Below, piece after piece: positions 17,647 through 27,841 of a stretch of DNA of 64,000 bases. The notes beneath the pieces were generated by a model that saw only the letters and a list, made by a program, of their open reading frames with translations, had not been told where the DNA came from and did not search any database. Made by a program: the position numbers and the translations under genes. Location: NCBI GenBank assembly GCA_016177705.1, contig JACOUT010000002.1, forward strand, positions 62,001-126,000, written 5' to 3'. The DNA comes from Deltaproteobacteria bacterium. Lineage in GTDB: Bacteria; Myxococcota; UBA727; VGSZ01. Position 1 is the first letter of the stretch, and each line of letters opens with the position of its first letter.

Positions 17647-18285
17647 ATGCTGCACCCCGACGACGGTCACACGAACAGGCTCGACGACGACGACGACGAG
17701 CATGAGGACGGCGGCGGCAAGAAGGGCAAGAAGGGCAGCCGCCTCGAGGACAAGCTGCTCGAGGCGCGCACGCTCATCATCGCCGACGAGGTGAGCGACG
17801 TGCTCTATCGGCGCATCGCCACCATGTTGACGCTGCTCGAGCGCAAGGACCGCAAGGCGCCCATCACTGCGTTCGTCAACTCGCCGGGCGGATCGGCCGA
17901 CTCGGGCTTCGCCATCTACGACCTGTTTCGCTTCTCGCCCTGCCCCATCACCACGGTGGCGAACGGCGTGGTGGCGTCGGCCGCCGTGCTCATCTACCTG
18001 GGCGCACCGCAGGGCCGCCGCGTGTCGCTGCCGAACGCCCGCTTCTTGCTGCACCAGCCCTCGACGGCCACGCGTGGCCAGGCCACCGACATCGACATCA
18101 CCGCGCGCGAGATCGCCAAGCTGCGCCACCGGTACAACGAGGTGGTGGCCGAGGCGACCGGTAAGACCGTCGCCGTCGTCGAGAAGGACTCCGATCGCGA
18201 CTTCTGGCTGAGCGCCCAGGAGGCGGCGGACTACAAGCTCGTCAACCGCATCCTGACATCGCGCGCGCAGCTCGAGGAGCTGTAG
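17647..18285 (+). CDS. ClpP-family serine protease
   Basis: 212-residue ClpP homologue. Core motifs are FVNSPGGSADSGFAIYD (substrate groove), NGVVASAAVLIYLGAP (nucleophile Ser111), ARFLLHQPS (His136) and DSDRDFWLSAQEA (Asp185), so the catalytic triad is intact. The ATDIDITAREI helix is also conserved. Instead of the usual short propeptide, the first 33 residues form an acidic stretch (DDDDDEHED) followed by a basic one (KKGKKG), which is unusual. No ClpX, Tig or second clpP lies beside it, so it is probably an accessory ClpP rather than the main housekeeping copy. It would degrade proteins with a Clp ATPase encoded elsewhere. Confidence 0.9.
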   Translation: MLHPDDGHTNRLDDDDDEHEDGGGKKGKKGSRLEDKLLEARTLIIADEVSDVLYRRIATMLTLLERKDRKAPITAFVNSPGGSADSGFAIYDLFRFSPCPITTVANGVVASAAVLIYLGAPQGRRVSLPNARFLLHQPSTATRGQATDIDITAREIAKLRHRYNEVVAEATGKTVAVVEKDSDRDFWLSAQEAADYKLVNRILTSRAQLEEL

Positions 18286-18301
18286 CGGCGGCTGTTCGCC
18301 C

Positions 18302-19291
18302 TCAGGTGGCGGGTACGGCAACCTCGACGCTGGCACCGGCGCTGTCGCGCGTGCATGCGACGGTAACGGTGGCCGGCGTCGGTGGCGTCGCCACTGGGGT
18401 ACCAGGGGTCGCAGCCACGTCGTCGACGGTGCAGACAGCGCCCGGCAAGGCGTCGATGGTGACGCTGCCCGGCTGACCGCTGGGGGCTCCGGTGACTGCC
18501 ACGTCGAACAGCACCACCAGCTCGATGCTGGCCGTGGTGGGGGGGCCGCCGCCCTCGGTGGCGCAGGAGGCGGTGAGCGCCAGCGCGCCGTCGGCGTCCG
18601 CGTCCACGACGTCGACGGTAGCGTCACCGCCGGCGTCGGTGGCGACGCCGTTGACCGTGCAGGGCGCGTCGGTGTGCGGCCCGCGCTGGACGTGCGCCAC
18701 CACCTGCTCACCCACGGCGACGGTGCGGTCCGCCTCGTCCTGCGCGAGCGTCACGCTCGCCACGTCGACCGAGACGGTGAGCGCGCCCGACGCCGTGTCG
18801 AGGCACAGCAGCCGGTAGTCGGTATCGAAGATGGGCGCGTCGGTGACGGCGTGATCGCCGTCGTCGTCGGCGATGGCGTGGTTGTCCGAGGTGCGCGTGA
18901 CCGTGCAAGCACCCACCGCACCCGAGGTGGTCCAGGAGAGCGACACGGTCTCGCCCACACGGATGACGTCGGCGCTGGCCGCGAAGTCCTGCACGGTGGG
19001 CAGCACCTCGCCTTCGCCCTCACCTTCGCCCTCACCTTCGCCCTCGCCGACCGGGTCGCGGTCGACGCAGGCGCTGTCGGCGCACAGCAGGCCCTGGTCG
19101 CACTCGATGACATCGCCGCATGCCTCTCCGCACTGGTGCGAGCCGTCAGCCTTGGCGTGGCAGTAGAAGCCGACGCCGCACTCTGCGTCGGACGTGCAGG
19201 TGCCGGGTGGGCAGCCGACGACGACAGCGACCACCGACAGCGGCGCGAGCGCGAGGAGGAACTTGACCGAGAGGTGCTTGACCGAGGGCAT
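18302..19291 (-). CDS. lipoprotein with Cys-rich head, Glu-Gly linker and Ig-like domains
   Basis: 329-residue predicted lipoprotein with signal VVAVVVGC. A Cys-rich module (CTSDAECGVGFYC ... CGEACGDVIECDQGLLC) comes before six Glu-Gly pairs. The C-terminal 230 residues are beta-rich and Ig-like: VRVGE-type opening (VIRVGETVSLSWTTSG), then three repeats with a Cys pair each, e.g. GACTVTRT ... YRLLCLD, APCTVNGVA ... LTASCAT, AVCTVDDVA ... VTVACTR. These look like small disulphide-bonded Ig folds. It is convergent with clpP. The function is unknown, probably surface binding. Confidence 0.75.
   Translation of the reverse strand: MPSVKHLSVKFLLALAPLSVVAVVVGCPPGTCTSDAECGVGFYCHAKADGSHQCGEACGDVIECDQGLLCADSACVDRDPVGEGEGEGEGEGEGEVLPTVQDFAASADVIRVGETVSLSWTTSGAVGACTVTRTSDNHAIADDDGDHAVTDAPIFDTDYRLLCLDTASGALTVSVDVASVTLAQDEADRTVAVGEQVVAHVQRGPHTDAPCTVNGVATDAGGDATVDVVDADADGALALTASCATEGGGPPTTASIELVVLFDVAVTGAPSGQPGSVTIDALPGAVCTVDDVAATPGTPVATPPTPATVTVACTRDSAGASVEVAVPAT
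19007..19045 (-). repeat. short hexamer array encoding six Glu-Gly pairs
   Basis: The shortest complete Glu-Gly array in the window, placed between a Cys-rich module and Ig-like domains. Confidence 0.9.
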
Positions 19292-19351
19292 GGCGTCAGG
19301 CTGTCGGAAAGGTGCCGGCCGGGCAACCGGTCGACGCTGCCACCGCGGTGG

Positions 19352-19921
19352 TCAGGCGAGGAAGCCTCTGATCTCGCCGTGTGGCTGCGCGATCAGCTCG
19401 ATGGCGACCACGCGGTCCTCGCGAGCAGCGGCCTTTACCGCGCCCAGCGCGGCCTCGACGTCGGCGAGGGCGCCAGCGAGCGTGAACCAGCCCTTGCCGC
19501 CCACGCCCACCGCCAGGTGCATGCGCAACACCGCCACGTCCACCGCCTTGAGCGCAGCGTCGGCGGCGAGCACCGCCGCGGCCACTGTGCTCATCTCGAC
19601 GATACCGATGGCTTCGCCCGGCGCGTGCGCCACAGCCGCGTCGATCGCGGGCAGGAGCGAGGGGTGCGCGCCGGGCAGGAACAGCTCGTCGACCAGGCCG
19701 CTGCCCGCCGCCTCGAGCGCGGCCTGGTGGCTCTCACGCGTGGCCTCGACGTCGCCACCGAAGATGAGCACGAATTTGCCGGGCGAGACCGGCGCCGCGC
19801 GCGCGACCGTGACCGCCGCCTTCTTGACGAGCGCGTCGAGCGCCACGAAGCCGCGCGCGATCGAGGCGGTCTCGACGACCGCCACCGCCTCCAGGGCCGA
19901 CCGGCGCGCGCCGTGGTTCAT
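19352..19921 (-). CDS. BMC-T shell protein (single-trimer type)
   Basis: 189 residues made of two fused bacterial microcompartment (BMC) domains. Domain 1 begins ALEAVAVVETASIARGFVALDALVKKA and domain 2 GEAIGIVEMSTVAAAVLAADAALKAV. Both carry the BMC-typical G(I/V)xE-T-helix pattern, and the linking segment GSGLVDELFLPGAHPSLLPAI is characteristic of tandem BMC-T proteins. Three copies would form a pseudo-hexameric tile of a protein shell. From memory it is closest to the single-layer BMC-T of Haliangium ochraceum (HO_5812). It lies 29 bases downstream of the pyrophosphatase gene and 5 kb from the main shell operon (24831-27706), so it is a satellite member of that system. Confidence 0.88.
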   Translation of the reverse strand: MNHGARRSALEAVAVVETASIARGFVALDALVKKAAVTVARAAPVSPGKFVLIFGGDVEATRESHQAALEAAGSGLVDELFLPGAHPSLLPAIDAAVAHAPGEAIGIVEMSTVAAAVLAADAALKAVDVAVLRMHLAVGVGGKGWFTLAGALADVEAALGAVKAAAREDRVVAIELIAQPHGEIRGFLA

Positions 19922-19950
19922 GCGTCGCTCACGTCCCGCTCATGCCGCGC

Positions 19951-20496
19951 TCACGCGCGCGCGACCCGCTTGCCGTAGCGCTCTTGCCAGGCCGCAAGCG
20001 AGCGCTCGACCACCTTGACCGCCTCGTCGAGCCCGAGGGGTGCGGCCACACGCACCTCCTTCTCTTCGAGCGCCTTGTAGTCACCGAAGAAGCGCATGAT
20101 CTCGTTCATGCGGAAGGGGGCGAGGTCATCGAGCGTGCGCACGCCCTCGAACATGGGGTCGCCCACCATGACCGCGATGATCTTGTCGTCGACCTGACCC
20201 TGGTCGACCATGGGCATGACGCCGATGATGCGCGCCGACACGAGCGCCCCCGGCGCCACCTCGTCCTGCGACAACACCAGCACGTCGAGCGCGTCGCCGT
20301 CATCGTCGAGCGTGCGCGGGATGAAGCCGTAGTTGGCGGGGTAGTGGATGGCGCCGTACAGCACGCGGCTCGCGCGCAGCAGGCCGCACTCGTGATCGAT
20401 CTCGTACTTGACGCGGCCGCCGCGCGAGATCTCGACGAACACGTCGACCACGCGCGGCGCGCCACTACCGGGGCTCAGGTCGTGCCAGGGGTGCAT
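19951..20496 (-). CDS. ppa: inorganic pyrophosphatase, family I
   Basis: 181-residue soluble family I pyrophosphatase, which hydrolyses PPi to two phosphates. The active-site set can be followed with a one-residue offset from the E. coli enzyme: Glu22, Lys30, Glu32, Arg44, Tyr56, Asp66, Asp68 and Asp71 in DDDGDALDVLVL, then Asp98, Asp103 and Lys105 in DQGQVDDKIIAV. Length is normal for the family (about 175). It is followed after 29 bases by the BMC-T shell gene on the same strand, an uncommon pairing that may mean cotranscription. Confidence 0.95.
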   Translation of the reverse strand: MHPWHDLSPGSGAPRVVDVFVEISRGGRVKYEIDHECGLLRASRVLYGAIHYPANYGFIPRTLDDDGDALDVLVLSQDEVAPGALVSARIIGVMPMVDQGQVDDKIIAVMVGDPMFEGVRTLDDLAPFRMNEIMRFFGDYKALEEKEVRVAAPLGLDEAVKVVERSLAAWQERYGKRVARA

Positions 20497-20572
20497 GGGC
20501 GCGACCCTAGCGCAAAACCCTCCCGCGCGAGCACGGGGAACGCTAGCGTCGCGTCGACGTCAGAGGTGCCTC

Positions 20573-21808
20573 ATGAGTGCGTTCGACGAGCTGTACGCCA
20601 TCGCCGCCGAGGCCAAGCGGCGGGAGGGAGGCGGCCACCGGCGCGACGGGTGGCAGGGCTCGATCGGCGCCCTCGAGATGTTCGACCTGCGGCGGATCAG
20701 CGACGCGCTCGAAGCCGCGCGCCAGAGCGAAGGGCAACCGCTGCCGGAGCACTACGCCCTGCCCGACTACCCGGGGCAGGCAGCATCGCTCGCCATTGAC
20801 GGCAAGACGGTCGGCTCGCACGGCCTCACCCTCGTCGACGGCGACACCTGCTATCAGGCCACCGCCGGCGTCGACGGCGTCACCCCCGCGCTCCAGGTGC
20901 GCCCACGGCGCTGGCTGCGACCGATCGGCGACGAGCGCGAGGCGTGGACACAATTCGGCGACGTGCAGCGCACCGGTGCCAAGGCGCTCGATCGGGCGCT
21001 TGTCATCCGCGCGACCTCGCGGCGCGCCGCCGCGGTCTTCCTCACGCCCGCGCTGATCGAGCAGCTGGTCCGCCTCGGGTCGCAGGTGCGATCGGTGACG
21101 GTACGCCCTGAGGCGGGCCGCACCTTCGTCGAGGTGCTGGTGGAGGTGCGAGACGCGGCGCGCGCCGAGCCCGGCATCGCGCTCGCGCGCGCCGCGTACT
21201 TCGCCATGCAGACGCTGGTGGCGACGCCCGGCGGCTTCGCCGAGGCGTCCGAGGCGGCGGCGCTCGAGCTCGACGACGTGCTGGCGTTGGTGGAGCGAGT
21301 GAAGGAGACGGTGGCGTTCCTGGCGGGGCACGTGGCGCGCGTCGGCGACGGCGTGGAGGCGCGCTTGGAGCTCGACGAACCGGCCGGGCTGCACGCCGTG
21401 CTGCGCGTCGAGCCGGCCGCCGCGCGCGAGCTGCGGGCGACCTTCCGCGGCGACCTTCCACTGCCGCACATCACGCGCGCGACGCGGCTCGAGCCCGAGG
21501 TCGGCTTCCTCAAGAGGGCGCAGGGGCTGGTCGATCCGAAGGTGGGCGACGCGGCGCTCGATCGCGCGTTCCTCATCGAGGGCGACGTCGCGCTCGCGCG
21601 CGTGGCGCTCGCTGACCCGATGGCGGCGCTGCGCTTGGCGGGGCGAGGCGGATCGCTCGCCATCGACGCCGCGGGCCTGTCCGCGCGCGTGCCGCGGCTG
21701 GCGCTCGACGACGACGCGTTGCTCGAGGTTGTGGTGGCCCTGGTGGCCTCATGGCGCGAAGCGGCGCTTGTCGCGGCCGGGTTCGCGGCGAGCTCGCGCC
21801 AGGCCTGA
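20573..21808 (+). CDS. hypothetical cytoplasmic protein
   Basis: 411-residue protein with no signal peptide or membrane helix. ATG 20573 is preceded by AGAGGTG. The sequence is rich in Ala, Leu, Arg and Asp, with long helical segments (VLALVERVKETVAFLAGHV) alternating with short strands (VRSVTVRPEAGRTFVEVLVEV). It has only one Cys (DTCYQATAG) and no nucleotide-binding motif. No family is recognised. It diverges from ppa and converges with the beta-helix lipoprotein gene, six bases away. Confidence 0.7.
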   Translation: MSAFDELYAIAAEAKRREGGGHRRDGWQGSIGALEMFDLRRISDALEAARQSEGQPLPEHYALPDYPGQAASLAIDGKTVGSHGLTLVDGDTCYQATAGVDGVTPALQVRPRRWLRPIGDEREAWTQFGDVQRTGAKALDRALVIRATSRRAAAVFLTPALIEQLVRLGSQVRSVTVRPEAGRTFVEVLVEVRDAARAEPGIALARAAYFAMQTLVATPGGFAEASEAAALELDDVLALVERVKETVAFLAGHVARVGDGVEARLELDEPAGLHAVLRVEPAAARELRATFRGDLPLPHITRATRLEPEVGFLKRAQGLVDPKVGDAALDRAFLIEGDVALARVALADPMAALRLAGRGGSLAIDAAGLSARVPRLALDDDALLEVVVALVASWREAALVAAGFAASSRQA

Positions 21809-21814
21809 CGCCGT

Positions 21815-24054
<2,240 letters not shown>

Positions 24055-24058
<4 letters not shown>

Positions 24059-24804
24059 GCGCCCTCCGGCAGCAGCAAGAGCACCGCTCCGATCGCGCCG
24101 ACTACCGTGCCGACGCCGGCGACGACGAGCCCGACGCGCCCGATCTGCTGCAGCGGCTCCTTGGCGGGGCCGGGCATCGATGCGTCCTGCAACTGCAGCT
24201 CGCACACCGTGGTCGTGACCAACCCGCCGAGGAGTGCCAGCGCACCAACCGAGGCCGTGCCTGCACCTGCCAGCACCATCGGCGAGAGACCGCCTGCCTC
24301 CGCCGGCGGCGCCAGCATGCCCGCGTCGACGAAGATCGCGCGCAGCGTCGGTCGCAGCTCGGCCGGTATGTCGTCGAGCTTCTTCGCCTCGATGGTGCGT
24401 CGCTGGATGACCCCGTTCTTCGAGTCGAACAGGCTGAGCGCGATGCTGGTGGTGCTGCCGAGACCGGTGACGCTGCCGAACACCACGGCGCGGGCGCCGA
24501 GCGCACCTGCCATCTCGGCGAGACAGCTCTGCGCCGCGCAGTCCATCGCCTGCTTGGCGGCATCGAGGTTGGCGAGCTTGCGCAGATCCTCCTGCGACGT
24601 CACCTGGAGCCCCTCCAGATCCCCGAGCGCGGCCACCAGCAGGCGGTCGATGGCGCGGGCCGTGTCCGCGTCGACGTTGACGGCCTCGAGGTCGAGCACG
24701 AGCACCAACAGCTCGGCGGGTTGCGCGGCTGGCGGAGCGGGCACGGCAGCGAGCACGGCGCTGGCGAGGTGGGCGACGAACGCGAGCACGCCGGTAGCGT
24801 ACAC
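24055..24804 (-). CDS. membrane-anchored protein with TolB-N/FlgO-like domain
   Basis: 249-residue exported protein with GTG start. A signal peptide (VLAFVAHLASAVLAAVPA) is followed by a domain with LLVLVLDLEAVNVDADTARAIDRLLVAAL, then VTSQEDLRKLANLDAAKQAMDC, then SCLAEMAGALGARAVVFGSVTGLG and a DSKNGVIQRRTIEA strand. This pattern is widespread in myxobacteria and resembles the N-terminal domain of TolB/FlgO-type periplasmic proteins. Two hydrophobic helices at the C-terminus (SPMVLAGAGTASVGALALLGGLV and VGLVVAGVGTVVGAIGAVLLLL) suggest membrane anchoring. It begins 26 bases after the aldehyde dehydrogenase stop and overlaps the beta-helix lipoprotein gene by four bases, so it may be read through from the microcompartment operon. 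Confidence 0.7.
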
Positions 24805-24830
24805 GATGGGCGGTCTCGGATGCCCGCCGG

Positions 24831-26345
24831 CTACACGATACGGAAGTGGTCCTTGAGCGTGCAGCGTCGCTCGCGCGAGAAGCTGACGGCGGTGGTCAGT
24901 CCCTCGCCGGTGGGGGAGGCGATGGTGAAGCTGGTGTAGCCCTCGCCGCCCAAACCCAGGCCGGCGTAGGTCGGCGCGTTCTTGACGAAGATCGAGCAGT
25001 CCATCGCGCGCGCCATCTTATGCAGCGAGTCGATGTTGGTGGAGTACATGGCCGCGGTGTGGCCGAAGCCGTGCTCACAGCGCACCGCGGCCGCGATGCC
25101 GTCGTCGACGGACTTCACGCGCACCAGCGGCAGCACCGGCATCAGCAGCTCCGCCTGCACGAACGGGTGATCCTCGCCGTCGACCTCGCACAGCAACAGG
25201 CGCGTTCCCTCGGGGACGCTCTTGCCGATGGCGCGCGCAATTTTCGCGGCATCTTTGCCCACCCAGTCCTTGTGCGGGTGCGCGCCGTCTTGATCCATCA
25301 CCACCTTCTCGAGGCGGGCGATGTCCGCGCGCGACAGCTCGGCCGCGCCGCTTTGGCACAGCTCGCGCTTGAGCATGTCCGCCACCTCGTCGACGACGAA
25401 CACCTCCTTCTCCGCGATGCACACGATGTTGTTGTCCAAGGAGCACCCGAGCACGATGCCCTTGCCGGCTCGGCGCATGTCGGCGGTCTCGTCGACCACC
25501 ACCGGAGGGTTGCCGGGGCCGCCGCAGATGGCGCGCTTGCCCGACTGCATGGCCGCCTTGACGACGCCCGGCCCGCCGGTGACGACGACGAGACGCACGC
25601 CCGGGTGCTTCATCAGCGCGTTGGCGCTCTCGATGGTGGGCTCGCCCACCATGTTGAGCAGGCCGTCCGGGGCGCCGGCGCGCACCATGGCGTCGTTCAA
25701 CTGTTCGACGAAGAAGCGGCACACCTTCTTGGCGCTCGGGTGGACGTTGAAAACCACCGCGTTGCCGGCCGCGATCATGCCGATGGCGTTGCACAGGATG
25801 GTCTCGGTCGGGTTGGTCGTCGGCGTGATGGCGCCGATGACGCCGTAGGGCGCGCGCTCCATCAACACCAGGCCGTCGTCGCCCGACTGCGCCCAAGGGC
25901 GCAGGATCTCGGTGCCCGGCGTCTTGTCGGCTACCAGCAGGTTCTTGTTGATCTTGTCGTCGACACGTCCGAGGCCGGTCTCGTCGACGGCCATCTGCGA
26001 GATCTGGTTGACGTGCTCGTGTGCGCACTGGCGCATGGCAGCGATGATCGCGTCGCGCGTCCTGAGCGTCATCTTGTCCACGAGCTGATCGTGCGCGGCG
26101 CGCGCCGCCTTGACCGCACTGTCGACGTCGTCGTAGATGCCGCGCCGTCCGCCGCGATGAATCGCGGCGGACCCCGTGCCCGTGCCCGTGCCCGAGATCG
26201 ACGTCTGCCAAGCCACATGCGGCGGGTTGGGCGCACAGACCTCGGCCCGGGCCGGCGTGGGCCGGGTGCGCTCGAGGGCGGGCGCCAGCTTCGCCACCAC
26301 CTTGGCGACGATCTCCTCGACCTTCTTGTCGTCGAGCGTCGCCAT
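24831..26345 (-). CDS. microcompartment CoA-acylating aldehyde dehydrogenase (PduP/EutE-like)
   Basis: 504 residues. Residues 1-22 form an amphipathic helix ([16 protein letters not shown]), typical of encapsulation peptides that direct cargo into shells. Residues 45-66 are a Gly-Thr-rich linker. The catalytic domain carries the family signatures [41 protein letters not shown] and [15 protein letters not shown], with nucleophile Cys309. These enzymes oxidise an aldehyde to its acyl-CoA using NAD+. It is the only enzyme in the shell operon. ATG 26345 is preceded by GAGG, eight bases after the BMC-P stop. No matching aldehyde-producing enzyme, alcohol dehydrogenase or phosphotransacylase is encoded in this window. 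The in-frame palindrome at 26149-26170 is odd. Confidence 0.93.
   Translation of the reverse strand: MATLDDKKVEEIVAKVVAKLAPALERTRPTPARAEVCAPNPPHVAWQTSISGTGTGTGSAAIHRGGRRGIYDDVDSAVKAARAAHDQLVDKMTLRTRDAIIAAMRQCAHEHVNQISQMAVDETGLGRVDDKINKNLLVADKTPGTEILRPWAQSGDDGLVLMERAPYGVIGAITPTTNPTETILCNAIGMIAAGNAVVFNVHPSAKKVCRFFVEQLNDAMVRAGAPDGLLNMVGEPTIESANALMKHPGVRLVVVTGGPGVVKAAMQSGKRAICGGPGNPPVVVDETADMRRAGKGIVLGCSLDNNIVCIAEKEVFVVDEVADMLKRELCQSGAAELSRADIARLEKVVMDQDGAHPHKDWVGKDAAKIARAIGKSVPEGTRLLLCEVDGEDHPFVQAELLMPVLPLVRVKSVDDGIAAAVRCEHGFGHTAAMYSTNIDSLHKMARAMDCSIFVKNAPTYAGLGLGGEGYTSFTIASPTGEGLTTAVSFSRERRCTLKDHFRIV
26149..26193. repeat. perfect palindrome plus three GTGCCC units inside the aldehyde dehydrogenase linker
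   Basis: CCGCCGCGAT-GA-ATCGCGGCGG (26149-26170) is a 10-bp perfect inverted repeat. Six bases later begin three exact GTGCCC units (26176-26193). On the coding strand this reads as a Gly-Thr repeat followed by an Arg/Gly-rich segment in the linker between encapsulation helix and catalytic domain. A similar combination occurs at 26670-26710. Confidence 0.85.
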
Positions 26346-26353
26346 GCGCTACC

Positions 26354-26659
26354 TCAACCCGCGGCCGCGTCGCTCTTCTTGAAGCGCGACTTCCCTTGCA
26401 CCGTGATCTCGTCGACGATCGCCATGATGACGTGGTCGACCGGCTTGTTGCGCGTCACCTCGGTCTGGCGCGCCGACGAGCCGGCCGCGTAGAGCACCAG
26501 CTCCCCGACACCGGCGCCCACCGCGTCGGCCGCGACGATGACCGCGCTGGTCAGCTTGCCGTCGAGATCGACGCCACGCACGAGGAGCAGCTTGATGCCC
26601 TCGAGCTCCGGCTCCTTGCGGGTCGACACCACGGTGCCGACGACCTGGCCCATCAACAT
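26354..26659 (-). CDS. BMC-P pentameric vertex protein (EutN/CcmL family)
   Basis: 101-residue protein from ATG 26659: [19 protein letters not shown], then [32 protein letters not shown] and [15 protein letters not shown]. This is the EutN/CcmL family, which forms pentamers closing the twelve corners of a microcompartment. The frame is open further upstream to a GTG at 26716, which would add 19 residues of Gly-Thr repeat. The internal ATG is preferred because GGAG lies eight bases upstream and the protein then matches the usual family length (about 85-100). The C-terminus has a basic, Ala-rich tail. The gene sits between BMC-H and the aldehyde dehydrogenase. Confidence 0.9.
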   Translation of the reverse strand: MLMGQVVGTVVSTRKEPELEGIKLLLVRGVDLDGKLTSAVIVAADAVGAGVGELVLYAAGSSARQTEVTRNKPVDHVIMAIVDEITVQGKSRFKKSDAAAG

Positions 26660-26669
26660 GCGCAGCTCC

Positions 26670-26710
26670 GTGCCCGTGCCCGTGCCCGTTCCCGTGCCCG
26701 ACGGCACGGG
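26670..26710. promoter_or_regulatory. GTGCCC repeat and hairpin between BMC-H and BMC-P genes
   Basis: Five GTGCCC-type units (26670-26699, the fourth being GTTCCC) run into a perfect hairpin, CCCGTGCC-CGAC-GGCACGGG (26691-26710). In the mRNA (minus strand) the hairpin forms just after the BMC-H stop and ends near the BMC-P ribosome site. It could partly terminate transcription or protect the upstream message, giving many hexamer and few pentamer subunits. No T-run follows. Confidence 0.55.
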
Positions 26711-26725
26711 AGGCACGGCACGCGA

Positions 26726-27028
26726 CTACTTCTTGCCACCGCCGAGCGGCAGCACGTCGTCGATGTTGGCGTGCGGACGCGGGATGACGTGCACGGACAC
26801 CAGCTCGCCCACGCGCTCGGCCGCGCGCGCACCTGCCTCGGTGGCCGCCTTCACCGCCGCGACGTCGCCGCGCACGATGGCGGTGACGAAGCCGCCGCCG
26901 TAGCCCTTCTCGTACCCGACGAGAGTGACCTTGGCCGCCTTCACCATGGCGTCGGACGCCTCGACCATGCCGACGAAACCCTTGGTCTCGATGAGGCCCA
27001 AGGCCTGCCCGACCACACTGTCCGCCAT
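26726..27028 (-). CDS. BMC-H hexameric shell protein (PduA/EutM-like)
   Basis: 100-residue single BMC-domain protein: [26 protein letters not shown], then [38 protein letters not shown] and [16 protein letters not shown]. This is the major hexameric tile of microcompartment shells. The pore loop corresponds to KGYGGGF, with Tyr and three Gly lining it. ATG 27028 has AGGAGG upstream. The Ile-Pro-Arg-Pro-His segment at the end is typical of PduA/CcmK relatives. It follows the BMC-T gene (33 bases between them) and should be the most abundant shell subunit. Confidence 0.95.
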   Translation of the reverse strand: MADSVVGQALGLIETKGFVGMVEASDAMVKAAKVTLVGYEKGYGGGFVTAIVRGDVAAVKAATEAGARAAERVGELVSVHVIPRPHANIDDVLPLGGGKK

Positions 27029-27061
27029 CTCTGCCTCCTACAACCGTCGTAGAACCGAAAA

Positions 27062-27706
27062 CTACTTGTCCTTGCCGCCGCCGGCGACGCCGGTGATGCC
27101 CTCGAGCGCCGCGGTGGCCGCCGCTGCCGCCACGTCGATCATGGCCTCGCTGCCCGCGAGGTACAGGCGGCCGAAGGCGCCAAAGGGCGTGAAGTCGACC
27201 AGCTTGATGTCTGCAGCCTTCTCGGCCTCGTTGGCGGCGAGCGCAATGTACGCCGCCGGCTCGCACTCCATGATGAACAGCGACTGGCCGGGCTCGATCA
27301 TGGAGCCGAAGCGGATCTTGTCGATGATCATCGCGTGCATCGGCTCGATGGCGCGGATGATGGTGTTCGACACCACCTTCGGCTTGATGCGGTCCTCGAG
27401 CTTGTTGCCCATGGCGGCGAGGATCTCGTTGCCGGCCTGGATGACCTCGCCCTTGTCGTCGTGGTGCAGCTCGAGCATGCCGTAGGCGCGCTCGACCACC
27501 AGGGTGGCGGGCTGCGCGCGCGTCTTCTTGAGCGCGGCGTCCATCAGCCGGTGGATGGCCATGCCGGGCGCGATCTCGACGAACAGCGACGCCACGCCGG
27601 GCACGGGGAAGTAGCCGCGGCAGGTGGTGCAGATGTGCGCCGCCACCTGCGGCTGCAGCGAGTCGAGGAAGGTGTAGCTGCGTAGCGTGGCACCGGCGCC
27701 GGCCAT
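27062..27706 (-). CDS. BMC-T shell protein (double-trimer type) with CxxC motif
   Basis: 214 residues with two fused BMC-like domains. The first starts [15 protein letters not shown], followed by [32 protein letters not shown]. The second has [47 protein letters not shown], ending with [19 protein letters not shown]. From memory this matches the H. ochraceum BMC-T proteins that stack as two trimers with gated pores (HO_3341/HO_5816). A CTTC motif (Cys26, Cys29) sits where I recall TARG in those proteins, so it may bind a metal or form a disulphide. ATG 27706 has GGAGGAG upstream. It is the first gene of the shell operon. Confidence 0.9.
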   Translation of the reverse strand: MAGAGATLRSYTFLDSLQPQVAAHICTTCRGYFPVPGVASLFVEIAPGMAIHRLMDAALKKTRAQPATLVVERAYGMLELHHDDKGEVIQAGNEILAAMGNKLEDRIKPKVVSNTIIRAIEPMHAMIIDKIRFGSMIEPGQSLFIMECEPAAYIALAANEAEKAADIKLVDFTPFGAFGRLYLAGSEAMIDVAAAAATAALEGITGVAGGGKDK

Positions 27707-27841
27707 GGGGCTCCTCCGCCGCCACGGCGAGGCGCCGCGCGGCGCGCAGGCGATAGCACCCATGGTCGGTGGCGGGCAACCGCTTCGCGCGGCCGATGAG
27801 CGCGGGCCGCAGCCGTGCCTCGGCCATGCGACAGTCGCGCC
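27707..27841. promoter_or_regulatory. divergent intergenic region with the microcompartment operon promoter
   Basis: 135 bases between the divergent BMC-T and zinc-ribbon genes. It must contain the promoter of the shell operon. Only a GC-rich near-palindrome (GCGCCGCGCGGCGCGC at about 27730-27745) stands out. No -10/-35 pair can be assigned with confidence. Confidence 0.4.

Noticed and set aside
26660..26716. Upstream GTG start for BMC-P adding a Gly-Thr repeat
   Set aside because: The internal ATG has its own GGAG site and gives the normal family length. The extra part is a hairpin and hexamer repeat.
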